DNA from: Viscum album
Taxonomy: Eukaryota > Streptophyta > Magnoliopsida > Santalales > Viscaceae
DNA: 64,000 bases
Direction of reading: 5' to 3'
NCBI GenBank assembly: GCA_963277665.1
Contig: OY728136.1
Span: 1,973,332,576-1,973,396,575, forward strand
Shown one piece after another: positions 50,851 to 61,374 of this stretch. Position numbers and translations under genes: made by a program. Below the pieces are notes generated by a model. That model made no database searches and had not been told where the DNA came from. It saw only the letters and a program-made list of their open reading frames with translations. Within the stretch, counting starts at the first letter, position 1, and the number at the start of each line of letters is the position of its first letter.

Positions 50851-51589
50851 ACTTTTCAATTTGCCTCTTTTTTCCATGAGATATTAGATTGAGTGTAGGG
50901 TGATGATGGCCTTTCAACTCTTTTTTCAGTATATATGGGTTCTTCATTTTCAAATTCTTAATCTAGATGAGAAAACTTATTGCAAATAGGAATACCATCT
51001 GGTAGATGTGTATTGACTCATCTCTGAGTTTTGAAAGACATTCTCCTATCATACCTCTGCCTCTGATGCACATCTTTATGGACAATGTAATAACAGTAAA
51101 AACAACATATTGAGAAATTATTTCTTCTATAAGAAGTATGATATGAATATTTTCTCCTTTGTTGAACACCTAACTCTTTCCCATTAATATATCTTTTTAC
51201 CTCGTCGCGTTATGACATGGTATGTTATATATATCCACAAAACTGACACATCATGAAAGTAAATGTCTTCTCACTTCTATTTATCCTCATGCCTTCTTCC
51301 TCAAAAAATAGTTTGACCACCTAGAATTTCTGTAAACTAGAGGATAATATTCATTTTAGCTTTCAACTTGATTTAAGGATTTCTTTTTCAGCACTTTTGG
51401 AGGCTTTTCAACACAATAAACTTTTATCTTGACTTTATTCTGGTTCACTTTATTTAAAGCATTAGACATTTTGACCTCACAATCATGTACACTATTTCCA
51501 ATGATTTTGGATCTTTGATCACTCATGTGCTCTTAAACCCCATTATAACCACGTTTTTTCCACTCTAGCAGCTCAACATCTGAGAACAT
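50851..51589 (-). pseudogene. copia gag-protease spacer with a second zinc knuckle relic
   Basis: Mostly broken frames. Near 51,255-51,220 the minus strand reads MCQFCGYI, a stop, then HT. This fits the CX2CX4H knuckle found between coiled coil and protease in many plant copia polyproteins. The 68-codon frame at 51,169-50,963 has no domain. Confidence 0.5.
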
Positions 51590-51870
51590 TCAAAATTGTA
51601 TTTTCTTCTTTTCTTCATTTGAAATTGATTCACTTTCTATTTTACTTCTTAAAGTAACAACTTCTTCTTCAAGTCCTTCAATGGTGTTGGATTTATCTTC
51701 CAGTCTCCAGGTAAAGTCATTGATGAACTTTTCTTGTTCATAAATTCTGAGTTTTAGTTCCCCAATATCATCAGTGCTTTCAAGGATTGATGATTGAACA
51801 TTCACCAGTTTTTCCAGTCATTCAATTTCTGCTTCTAGTTGATCAATACATTCTAACGATTCCTCCAACA
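51590..51870 (-). pseudogene. copia gag C-terminal coiled coil
   Basis: A 71-codon frame rich in Glu, Lys, Leu and Ile with heptad-like spacing (for example LKLRIYEQEKFINDF and GLEEEVVTLRSKIESES). It continues upstream in another frame (LECIDQLEAEIE, stop, LEKL). Coiled-coil segments at this place are common in plant copia gag regions. A stop and a frame change separate it from the main gag domain. Confidence 0.7.
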
Positions 51871-52029
51871 TTGTCTTCCACATATTATATCTCTTAAATT
51901 TTATGTCATGCATTCCAAATGCATTCTTAATTTTCAACATGGGATCGACATTAGTATCCAACTAATTATCACCACATTTAACTATAAATGGTTCTGAATT
52001 TTCAATGGTATTCATCATGGAGGCATGGT

Positions 52030-52926
52030 TTCCATTCATAAATTCCAGTTCATATTTCTCACATAATTTATTATCATCATATTCCTCCTAACAGAAAAAA
52101 CTCTACTTCTATTATTTATTTTAAAATTTGATGTTTCCCTTTTGGAAGAATGTTTTCTGAGGTTTCTTCTTCTTTTCAACTTCTCTCTATTCATCATCAA
52201 ATTTTCTAGATCACTGAGATGCAATGTGCCCAACTCTTCCATAGTGAAAGAAAGCCCGAGGTAGCTTTCCTTCAAATTTACATGTTCCCTTATTCAGATT
52301 CATGGCAATGAGAGATAATGTTTTGTCTTCCTCATCATCCACATCACTCGTATCTCATGAAACATTTAGTTTTTCATCTCTTTGAATTACATTTCCTTTC
52401 TCACACGAGTTGTAGCTTCTTCTGGTTTGATTCTCATCTCATAAGTTGATAGATTGTTTAGAATGTCATCCACTGAGAGTTTTAATAGATCTCCTTCCTC
52501 CAAGGCTGACACCATTTCATTGCAAAGTGGTGGAATTGTTCTCAAGATTTTTTTCACAATTTCAATGTCTTGGATATCTTCTCCCAAACCTTGTATAGCT
52601 ACTACAACATCAGTAATTTGATGGAAAAAGGAGTTTGCATTCTCATCAGGGTGCATCTTCAGATCATCAAACCTGTTGTGTAGAACATGATGTTTGGACT
52701 CCTTCAGTTTTCTATCTCCTTCATAAATATTATCCAGTTTATCCCACATTGACTTGGAAGATGTGAAACTCATTACCATTAGATAAATATGATCAGAAAG
52801 GGCTGTAGTGATACCATTTTGTGATTTTTCATCTGCCACTAGCAATTTCATGTCTGTATATATCATTGACAGTCCTGTAGGATCAATGAATTGTATTCTA
52901 TGTGCAGTTAAAAATAATACTTCCAT
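52030..52926 (-). pseudogene. copia gag (UBN2-type capsid domain and zinc knuckle relic)
   Basis: The main frame, 52,926-52,387, gives 179 residues. It includes LMVMSFTSSKSMWDKLDNIY, then ESKHHVLHNRFDDLKMHPDE, then ILRTIPPLCNEMVSALEEGD and LSVDDILNNLSTYEMR. This is the classic plant copia gag_2/UBN2 capsid domain. Further on, in a shifted frame near 52,275-52,220, the text FFHYGRVGHIAS is a zinc knuckle with both leading Cys lost. A Lys/Arg-rich tail follows (52,275-52,036). The ATG at 52,926 lies only about 140 bases from the primer site, and an upstream stretch probably encodes the true N-terminus in another frame. Confidence 0.88.
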
Positions 52927-53062
52927 TCAAAGAGATGTTAGGTGAGATCTCATCCTGTTTTTCTATATTTGAAAATTACATCCATTGAAGAGGGGAACTC
53001 CCCTGACATTTAATGGATTCTCCATGACAGTAAAAGATAGATTTACCACAAGAAAACTTCAC

Positions 53063-53074
53063 GCTCTGATACCA
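53063..53074 (-). other. Primer binding site of the copia element
   Basis: The minus strand reads TGGTATCAGAGC, a perfect match to the tRNA-Met primer site used by most plant copia elements. It fixes the orientation and places the LTR at higher coordinates. Confidence 0.93.
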
Positions 53075-53077
53075 CTT

Positions 53078-54546
53078 TAAAGACCACAAAACACCATTAG
53101 AGGCGAGGGGTGTATCAGGGTGTCAACATTTTCTTTAAAACTAATGGATCTTGCTCCCACATTGGTAGGAACCAATTAAACATGTCTAATGATGAGTATC
53201 AGAAAATAAACAATAACATTTAAAACAATGACACGTCAATTTTACATGGTTCAACACTCAGGGATATATCCAAGGAGAATACGCCGACAGTGTTTCAGTC
53301 TTCCAAAAAACACTAATCATCACAATTTGGGGAATACAAAATTTTAGAACAATCAGTTTGTGCTAGGTGTACTTCCTTTACAAGGTTCGGGGATAGCACA
53401 CTGCCTCAATCGGATCACTTCTGTTGACTCTCACTTTCTCACTGCATTGGATGAATCTTCACTTAGTTTATTGATGTGAAGGTCGCTTAAATGGTTTGGA
53501 ATCAAATAATGAATCCTTAACTATAAATGGATGCTCTGTAGATGTTCCTTTTTCACTCATAGATAAAATCAACCATCTCGTGTAATGTTAGGTACCTGAA
53601 AATACATTCGCAAACTAAATTAATGATTTCTAAAGCTTCCTTGAACAAACTATGAACCACCTTCCTCTCCCACATAATAAGTATGGGGTTTGGAATGTGG
53701 GACTAATTCTTCACGAACCACCATCACTACGACAAACTTCCATTCATCCACAGACTGCCTCCGCCTTCGTGATTCTCTACTGCTATCGTGTATCGATTCT
53801 GCGAACCACCTTTATGAAAACCCTCTAATACACAAACTATTCTATATTCATGGTCCGCCTTCACTTCTGTGTACAGTACATACATTGTCAGATATGGAAA
53901 CCCACAATCACCTTTGGTAGAATTCCTTGCATGCGAACCACTTCAGCCTTTGCGAACCACTTTAGCCTTCGCGAACCACTTCATCCTTCGTAAACCACTT
54001 TGCGCTTCATGAACTTTTTTCCGCCTTTTCTAAAATCTTGGATCCAAAAAACATTTTAATGATGCTCCATCTCCCACATAATCGTTGAGGTTAGCGATTA
54101 TTGTATTTGAAAAGATATCTGCTTAATCCGCAAAACCAAGATTTACCGAATATTCAACAGATCTTTTACCGATTCTCATGCCACCGTGAACCTCAATCCA
54201 TCAGTGAACTATTTTCCTACACACTCTGCATACCGTCTTTTCTCATATGTGGTCGACATACTTTGATAAAGTCAAACCATCCGTCTACCGCACCGCCATC
54301 CACTGTGAACAATTTTCTTGTTTTGCTAACCACATCTGTATACTGCTTCCACCGCTCAGCATATCATTCCTGGAACATGTTATGCAGCCCATGTATTATG
54401 GTACATGGTTCTAACCCTTTGCCGATTTTATTTGACATTCTTCATAAAATTCACTCTTATGAAAAAAATAATTTCTTTTCAAACATAAAAATTTTGATTT
54501 TAAGGCCCTAAAATTTGGAAAACACTGGGAAACTGCCCCACCTTCA
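53078..54546 (-). repeat. 5' LTR of the copia element
   Basis: Lies between the primer site and the border with gypsy LTR sequence. On the minus strand it begins near TGAAGGTGGGGCAGTTTCCC and reaches a C-rich end ('acacccctcgcctc') before the primer site. It matches the lone LTR at 8.34-9.88 kb. Ends are approximate, because the terminal CA could not be identified with certainty. The 76- and 136-codon plus-strand frames inside it are not genes. Confidence 0.8.
53933..54029. repeat. 19-bp tandem repeats in the copia LTR
   Basis: Four tandem units of 19 bases, starting at 53,933, 53,952, 53,971 and 53,990. The first three are GCGAACCACTTCAGCCTTT, GCGAACCACTTTAGCCTTC and GCGAACCACTTCATCCTTC. 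A fifth decayed unit follows at 54,009. Scattered related words ('gcgaaccacc', 'acgaaccacc') lie nearby at 53,705-53,810. Confidence 0.93.
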
Positions 54547-54549
54547 ATA

Positions 54550-56183
54550 ATCCTTGTATCCTCAATCATATGACCTTAGTCCCTGTAAAATCCCTAATTA
54601 TCAATGTGTCTATTGACAACAAACACAATCCAAATTCCATTATTATCAATGAACAACCATGGTTCTAACATTACGACCATGCCAACCACAACCATATCAC
54701 CAAGGTAAAATAACCTCCCTCAGTTCCATTCCATAATATATATAATTATATATAAATACCATTCCAATTAAATCCATATAAAAATTTTATAGTCGCAATA
54801 ATACAAGTCAAATAATTATATGCATTATAACATTTGGGCCATTTCCCTATAAGAATTATATTACGAGACTAGGAATATCCCACTCTCTATAAGAATTACA
54901 ACATGGGAGTGGGCCAAGACCACTAAATATCATCATTATAGCTTATATGTTTCCATGTTCTAGGGTTAATCTAGATATATAATCATTACAGCATGGAAGA
55001 TATTCCATGTCATATATCATGGATACCAAAATATCACATCACAATTCTCTATAGTTAATTTTGTGAATTACCATTATTAATTCATATTCTAGTTACAATT
55101 CAATTCTTAATTGAATAACAATTATATAAATAAAAAATAATTCAAAATTTTTGGAAATCTAAAAAAATAAATAACCCTAGGTCACATTCTGTGCTAAGCG
55201 AACATTAATCCATTTCCCATTTCAATTAAAAGTGTTGTTTTCTCACCCAATGGGATTCCATGAGCTAGTTAATATCCTTTAGATACAAGCTAACATCATG
55301 TAATAATCACATTTGTTTATTTAATTAATTTGGGTGCACAAAATGGAGGATAATTCACAATATTTAATAAATGTGGAATTTATCAACTATAGGGTTAATA
55401 TTTACCCCTACCTTTAACTGAAGATCCAAGAATGCTTTTAACATCCAATTCCCATGAGGTGTAAGGTGTGTTTGATTTCAAAGTGTATTCTAGATCAAAA
55501 CTAATCAATATTAAAACAAAAAAAATTTGGTAAAATAATTTAACCACAATGGTTGGAGAATATGGAATATGTGTAAAAACCTAACTAAAAAGACTTACAA
55601 CAGTTCATTCACATGAACGGTACATCTAGAAGGGATGTTGGTACACCAAAATCACCTGTAGAAAGCTCTAGGGTATATTTGAGAATATATACGACTAAAA
55701 AAATTATAATCCATCCACACAACATGTTTAAAATACCAGTTCTTGAATTTACATTTCGTGTAATTTGATTACACATCATATGATTTTTTTAATGGAATGC
55801 TCCAAAAAAACATTATCCCCAAATTTATTGTATTTAAACCATTGCAAAAATTAAATTATATGTAAAAAATTTTAGTTGATTTTTCATATCATTTCCCTTT
55901 TAAAAAATACAAAACTCGTTTAATTTTTATCATCTCATCATGAACCCATAAAACCCTTCAACATTTTATACTCGAACACCATTAATTAAAATAATCATAC
56001 ATCCCCAAACATTGGATCATTTTCCCAAAAAAAGGATCTCCTTAGGGATACTCCCTATTAATTCTCATGTTTCCATACACCAAAAAATGGAAAATATACA
56101 TTCATGATGAAAACAAAACTAAAGGAGATGATTAATGGAAAAAACATGGAGAGGTACATACTCAAAAAACAGACGGGTTCTCA
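54550..56183 (-). repeat. 3' LTR, truncated at its end
   Basis: Aligns with the first part of the 5' LTR at several blocks: 'aaccctaggtcacat' (55,183) with 'ccccctaggtcacat' (62,610); 'gagctagttaa' (55,262 and 62,697); 'acatctagaaggga' (55,622 and 63,062); and 'ccaaccacaaccat' (54,683) with its partner at 62,197. On the minus strand it starts TGAGAACCC against TGTAAGATCC in the other LTR. Confidence 0.8.
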
Positions 56184-56474
56184 TGACCTCTCCATCATAT
56201 AACAGCTCATCATCATGATACTCCAATTGTCACTGTGAGGTCTCAATGTACTAGTTCAGCCATGGGGTTCACATATTAGCTCCCTCTCTTAGGTATCCTC
56301 CAAAACTCTCCCAATCATCAATAGCACCAGAACTGATGGTATAGTACAATGCTAAAAATATTTCTCATTATGATTCACAACCTTTATTGGATGCCCCTCA
56401 ATGGATTAATCAACACAAAGATCGATGTCTACTACTTCTATCCTAGGGGAAGGTTCTAGATGATATCCTCATAT

Positions 56475-57540
56475 TTAAAACCCATGGAAAACATCAGGAA
56501 TGGGTATATAGTGTTGTGGAAGGGATAAATTATACGCCACTGGACTAACCTTGGACAATATTTCAAATGGCCCGACCAACCAGGGAACTAGATTTTCTTT
56601 TTTCCTCACATGGTTTTTCCCAAAATAGAATACACCCAAAGAAAATCTTGTTGACCAACCTAAAATTTCAAAGGACATATTTAATGTGAGCATATGATTT
56701 CTTCCATCTCTATGATTTCATCAAATACTATCTGATCAACTGAACCAATTTAGATGTCTTCTACATAAGGAAGGACCCATCAACCGATAACTCACCTACC
56801 TCCATCTAACAACTGATATAATGGCATCACATTCAATAAAAATCCTACAAAGGTTCCATTTGGTTAAATTCCTTGAATTTTTTATTATATTAAAACACAA
56901 AAACGTCAAATTGTTTCTCCCTTGAACAACCGAAATCCAAAACATATACTCATTACATATCCTAAATATATTAAATAGTCTGACCAGATTGACTAGGAGT
57001 CTATGTTTGATAGAGTTTTCTAAAATAAATCATGATCCCATGTATTTTTGAAGACCCATCCATAAACATGTTTTGAAAAAAGGATCATTATCTAAAATGA
57101 TACTCCTCTGAATAAGGAGCAACTGAGAAACCACCTAATGATTTCCCATATTCTTGATTATGAGGATTCCCAAATAGGTAAGAAGTGATATACCATAGTG
57201 ATTTAATCCCAAAAAACCCTTACAAAATCATTCTTATTAGCCTTCCTAGGTAGAGAAGTTTCAAAACACATTGTGACATCACCTCATTCCACTCAGGAAT
57301 GGGTAAAGGATGAAAAATACCAACAGGAATATCATGCTCATATTTCACCTACAGAAAATTTATGAATATAACCATGAAACATTCCTCCTCCTTCTTCAAA
57401 CCTGACCACCATTAATATCTATAGAAATCATAACACATATTCATTAAATTGGGATTGAATTCTTATCTAGATGCATGAAAATCTCTCATCGTCTCCTCAT
57501 ACAAGCCTGTATGAACCCATACTCAACCATGGAGAAGAAG
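56475..57540 (-). pseudogene. Integrase relic
   Basis: On the minus strand, MCYDFYRY, a stop, then WWSGLKKEE (about 57,450-57,400) matches the end of the zinc-binding domain. VKYEHDIPVGIFHPLPIPEW (57,358-57,299) matches the start of the catalytic core. The C-terminal GPY/F module is well kept in the frame 56,693-56,475: LVPWLVGPFEILSKVSPVAY followed by NLSLPQHY and PDVFHGF. The central part with the catalytic residues could not be read. A possible chromodomain trace between 56,470 and 56,190 (IKVVNHNEK, then IPSVLVL) is too weak to call. Confidence 0.82.
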
Positions 57541-57779
57541 ATAATTTTCATAACCAAGATACCATACTGATTTTGTATCCCTAAAATATAATTTCTCTCT
57601 CAAAAATAATCCCTCCAGATCATAAAAATGATCATTATTAATCCAATAAAATAGAATGGGTATAATATATGTCAAATTTAAATCAACCCCTATGATTCCT
57701 AAACAACCAGATGTGTATTTATAAGGAGGTCAGTTATCTTCCACTCATCATGAGACTCTTGTACTTCCTCTGTTTATTT

Positions 57780-58141
57780 ATTTCTACTCAATGTGTCAGC
57801 AATGATGTTACCCTTCCATGTTTTTTAAGATAATTCAATCTTAAAATAGTACAGATACTCAACCCACCTCCTCTACTGAAGGTTCTATTCTCACTGAGAA
57901 AAATGTACTTGAGGCTCTTGTGATCCTTGTACACCATAAGCCTCTCCCCCATGAGATAGTGCCTCCAATGTCTTATGTCATGTAACATTTTCGCTAACTC
58001 TATATCATGAGTAAGGTAATTCCTCATATATTGTCTCAGTTTCATGGATCCATAACAAACCACATGATCCTCCTTCATTAGAACTAATCTGAGTCTAACT
58101 ATATATGTGTCACAATACATATTATATGATTTATCTGACAC
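57780..58141 (-). pseudogene. RNase H relic
   Basis: A minus-strand open frame includes YCDTYIVRLRLVLMKEDHVV, then RNYLTHDIELAKMLHDIRHW, then RHYLMGERLMVYKDHKSLKY and IFLSE. This matches gypsy RNase H (YSDAS...GCVLMQ, NYPTHDLEL, WRHYL, DHKSLKY). The first catalytic Asp and the DHKSLKY Asp are present. After the IFLSE motif the frame shifts. It lies directly after RT in the proper order. Confidence 0.87.
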
Positions 58142-58299
58142 AGGTAAAGTAAGGATAGGTTTTCAGGACATCCTGCCTTTCAACATAAGAAAATCACTCT
58201 TAAAAGCATTTGTTCAAACATTATTGACCCCATTATTGGTCAGCCTATATATTTGTGCTACAAAATTGGATAATTATTGGACGAAACACCATTAATAAC

Positions 58300-59000
58300 C
58301 TGATAATCCCAAAAATATATGAATTTTAAAGATTTTATTTGGATGTTCCAAATATATCATGGTTGTGACATTCTCTATGTCCACTGACACTCCTACCTCT
58401 ATGATTTCATGGACCATGAAGTTCACTTCCTTAATCTACACACTAAATTTAGATAGCTTGGAATAAATATGATTCACTATCAATGTACTCTAGATTATTT
58501 CAAGATATTAGGAAATATCATCCACCAAAAGGGACTACAATAAGATATAATCATCAAAAACTACCCCAAACTGATCAAAAAATGGATGAAATATCTTTTT
58601 AATTAAGTCTATGAATAAATTAGGTGCATTATTCAAGCCAAACGGAATCACTGCAAATTTTCACAAGCAATACCATCTCTTAAAAAATATCTAGGCGATG
58701 TCTAATAGTATCAACCTTATATATTTATTTTATGATCTCAATTAAATCTTCAAAAAGATCATAGCACCTCTAAACTAATCGAAAATATTAATAAGTGTGG
58801 AAGAAGATACATATTATTGACTATCATCTACTTCAACTTCCAATAATCCACACATAAGTGCAAAGATCCAACATCCTTTTTTGAAAAGAGAACAGGATAA
58901 CCCCAAGAAGATGTTCTGGGACCTATAAATCATTTAGACACCAAATCTTCCAGCTTAAAATTCAACACTCGAAACTCTTCTATTTTGATTTGGGTAGGAT
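58300..59000 (-). pseudogene. Reverse transcriptase relic
   Basis: On the minus strand, VGSLHLCVDYWKLK (about 58,875-58,835) leads to the block GAMIFLKI, a stop, then LRS (about 58,765). FAVIPFGLNNAPNLFIDLIK and KIFHPFFDQFGVVFDDYIL follow (about 58,655-58,541). FDDYIL corresponds to the catalytic FIDDIL block, with both Asp still visible but displaced by one residue. Several stops interrupt the reading. Sequence between 59,000 and 59,500 is the unreadable stretch between protease and RT. Confidence 0.85.
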
Positions 59001-59499
59001 GGATAGACAGTAGTTCTACTCCAAACACCAAATCCATCATGAACTCAATCTCTCACTCGGGTTATTATCCATAGAAGATTTCTGGGAAAACATCTAGAAA
59101 ATAGTCTACCATGAGAGTAAAATAATACTAATTAATTCCACTATTATCAAGAAAAAGTCCAGAAATTTGAGCTATGAGACAATACAATCTTTACTGAATT
59201 GTCCCCATATGACCAACATTATGATCCCACCCACCCTAGTGAGAATAGATACTTCCCTCTATAGATAGGAAACTAACTCTCGCCTTATAATAATCGATAT
59301 TATCCTTGTAAAGAACTAATCAATACATACCAAAAATGAAGACTAAGCCTATAATTTCCAACATGAACAGTTCCATAAAAAAATTGTAACCACCAATATC
59401 TATAGAACACACCTTGCAGAATTTTAAATTCCTTGAATTCAATCCTAATGGGTTTTAAATGTGTAAAAAATAATCTAATATTTCCATATCCAATCCAAG

Positions 59500-59727
59500 A
59501 TCATTTTCAAAAATAGAAGATAGAAAAAAATGTGATGCTCAAGTATCAAATACAAGACAATCTAAGGGAGAAGATACAATAATTGTACCTCTGATGGTAT
59601 GTTTTCCTACATCCACATTTGTCAGAGTAGTGTGTATAACATGAAATAGAATTGTCCCTATTACAAGGACTCTAGTCTGGATAACCTGAGCTATTTCTAT
59701 TTCCTTGTACTCATACTCATGAACCAT
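59500..59727 (-). pseudogene. Protease relic
   Basis: The minus-strand frame ends RGTIIVSSPLDCLVFDT, a stop at about 59,542, then ASHFFLS. It matches the retropepsin block LFDSGASHSFIS, in which the active-site Gly codon has become a stop. The upstream part of the frame belongs to the gag-protease junction. Confidence 0.75.
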
Positions 59728-60540
59728 GGAACAACATCACATGACTCATTATGAATGACCTCAAGAACCACAGCTACTAACCTGATCAGGGGTGATTGAG
59801 TCCCTTCCCTATTTTTGTTCCAATCATGATCCTCTACCACAATTTTTCGAGATAAATTTTACATAGAACATATTAATAGGACCCATTCTACCACAAATAC
59901 AACACATGACTACGGGGAATGGAAGAGGCTGGTTCTTATGGGAAATCATTCCAGACTGATGGCACTATATTGAAACATGATCTTGAGATGGTTTTCCAAT
60001 TCCTTGAAAACTCTTCCCACTAATGTTTTGAGGGTAACTATCATAACAAAACATCTTACCACTCAAATGATAACACCCAAATCAACCTGCAGAAATAGCA
60101 TGACTGTTGCTCAGGGCCACTCTCAAATTACCTTTCATGATGAGTGTTTGATTCATCACATCTACAAATATGCATAAATAATTTTTTTACCTATAGAATT
60201 ATATCATAATGAATCTTGTCCTCTAAATTTATCTCCCAAGAGATATCATGATCTTCCAAAGACAGTGGAAATTGTTTTAGGTCAGTAAAACATCCATCGT
60301 ATTCTATCACAGAAAAACCAACCTATGTCAGATTCCTGAACTCATTAGATTTTTCAGCCCTCAAGGTTTCAGGATATAGATGGATCATGAACTTCATATT
60401 TAATCCCTTCCAAGATTGCTCATCATGCTTCGCAACTTCCTCAAAAACATTCCACCAATGCTTGGCAGATCCACAAAGCATATACTCAGAAAACATTACC
60501 CTATTATCTGAGAGTCTCTAGAGATGCTTGAAGATCATCT
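59728..60540 (-). pseudogene. gag relic with zinc knuckle
   Basis: From 60,496 the minus strand reads MFSEYMLCGSAKHWWNVFEE, then LNMKFMIHLYPETLRAEKSN and EFRNLT, then a stop, then VIEYDGCFTDLKQFP. This matches the plant gypsy gag (retrotrans_gag) pattern with the WW pair and the YFP..R..K..EF block. A decayed knuckle follows near 59,915-59,875: CCICGRMGPINMFY, with His replaced by Pro and the last Cys by Tyr. The gag N-terminus lies upstream in broken frames. Confidence 0.83.
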
Positions 60541-61356
60541 GGACTGACTCAATCCCAAACTCTTCTTCCTAGGAATCCCCTTATCCTATGAACAGAGGTA
60601 GATTCTATATCCGAGAGAGTATCATATATTTAAGGAATGATATAAAAGTCTCACATTCCATGGAACATATGCCCTTTATTAAGCAATCATAATTATGAAC
60701 ATCAAACATATCCTTCAAAATTATAGGAATAACTTGTTTAGTTGCATTAGAAGCATACTAATTACCACTCTCCAAACTTCCAAGTCAAATATGATGATGA
60801 TTTATTTCCTTTACAAGACTATGCCACACCATAGAAAAATTTCTACCAACAAGTTCAACCCAACATGTGGAAAAAATAGAGTACCACTAACTCTTGGTCT
60901 ATCTAGAAATAGATTATAATTATTTTATCCTGACTTAACAAATTTTTCAATTATCTAGTAAAATATACATCTAATGTCATAGTTCTAAAGAAAATTACAT
61001 ATCACATGAAAAAAAGATATTCCCCAATATTGAAAAATGCATGTCAATATAACCGTATGTGCCTATTATGATGCATGAATTCTCATCTCTTTCTATAATG
61101 GTACATAAGTAAAAAAGACATAAATAAATAAAATCATTATAAAATAATAATCACACACATCATGTGAATCACCCAAGGTGAAATAACATCAACTATAATA
61201 AGCACACAACATAGCACCAATCCAATATATGTGAACTTGGATTTTTTTCCTCTACATGAGTTAGATACTCACATGAAAATTCTTATTACCACATCTTAAC
61301 ACATCCTAGTTTTCTTTTTACATTTCCTAGATAGTAAATCATAAGAAAATTAAACT
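60541..61356 (-). other. 5' leader and eroded gag N-terminus
   Basis: Sequence between the primer site and the readable gag. Plus-strand frames here (for example 60,695-60,919) are shadows. No separate feature is seen. Confidence 0.5.
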
Positions 61357-61371
61357 GCTTATTTGATACCA
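61357..61371 (-). other. Primer binding site, decayed
   Basis: The minus strand reads TGGTATCAAATAAGC three bases after the LTR end ACA. The first eight bases match the tRNA-Met site perfectly, then GAGC has been altered. Confidence 0.75.
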
Positions 61372-61374
61372 CTT

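Larger units (their letters stand above)
50723..54546 (-). mobile_element. 5' part of a Ty1/copia element
   Basis: On the minus strand the order is LTR, tRNA-Met primer site, gag with a UBN2-type domain, zinc knuckle, coiled coil, spacer knuckle, and the protease active-site motif, where it stops at the chromovirus LTR. Integrase, RT, RNase H and the 3' LTR are absent. Its 5' LTR adjoins the 3' LTR of the next gypsy element, so it most likely inserted there. The order protease after gag and a coiled coil fits plant copia elements with a long gag. Confidence 0.88.

Noticed and set aside
53933..54029. CRISPR-like array
   Set aside because: The 19-bp units are directly adjacent without spacers and lie in a plant copia LTR.
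54101..54511. 136-codon plus-strand ORF as a host gene
   Set aside because: It is antisense within the copia LTR, has no recognisable domain and has no partner exons.
56190..56474. Chromodomain in the minus-strand gypsy element
   Set aside because: Only scattered residues (IKVVNHNEK, IPSVLVL) fit; the diagnostic E.TWE pattern is missing, so it is not called.
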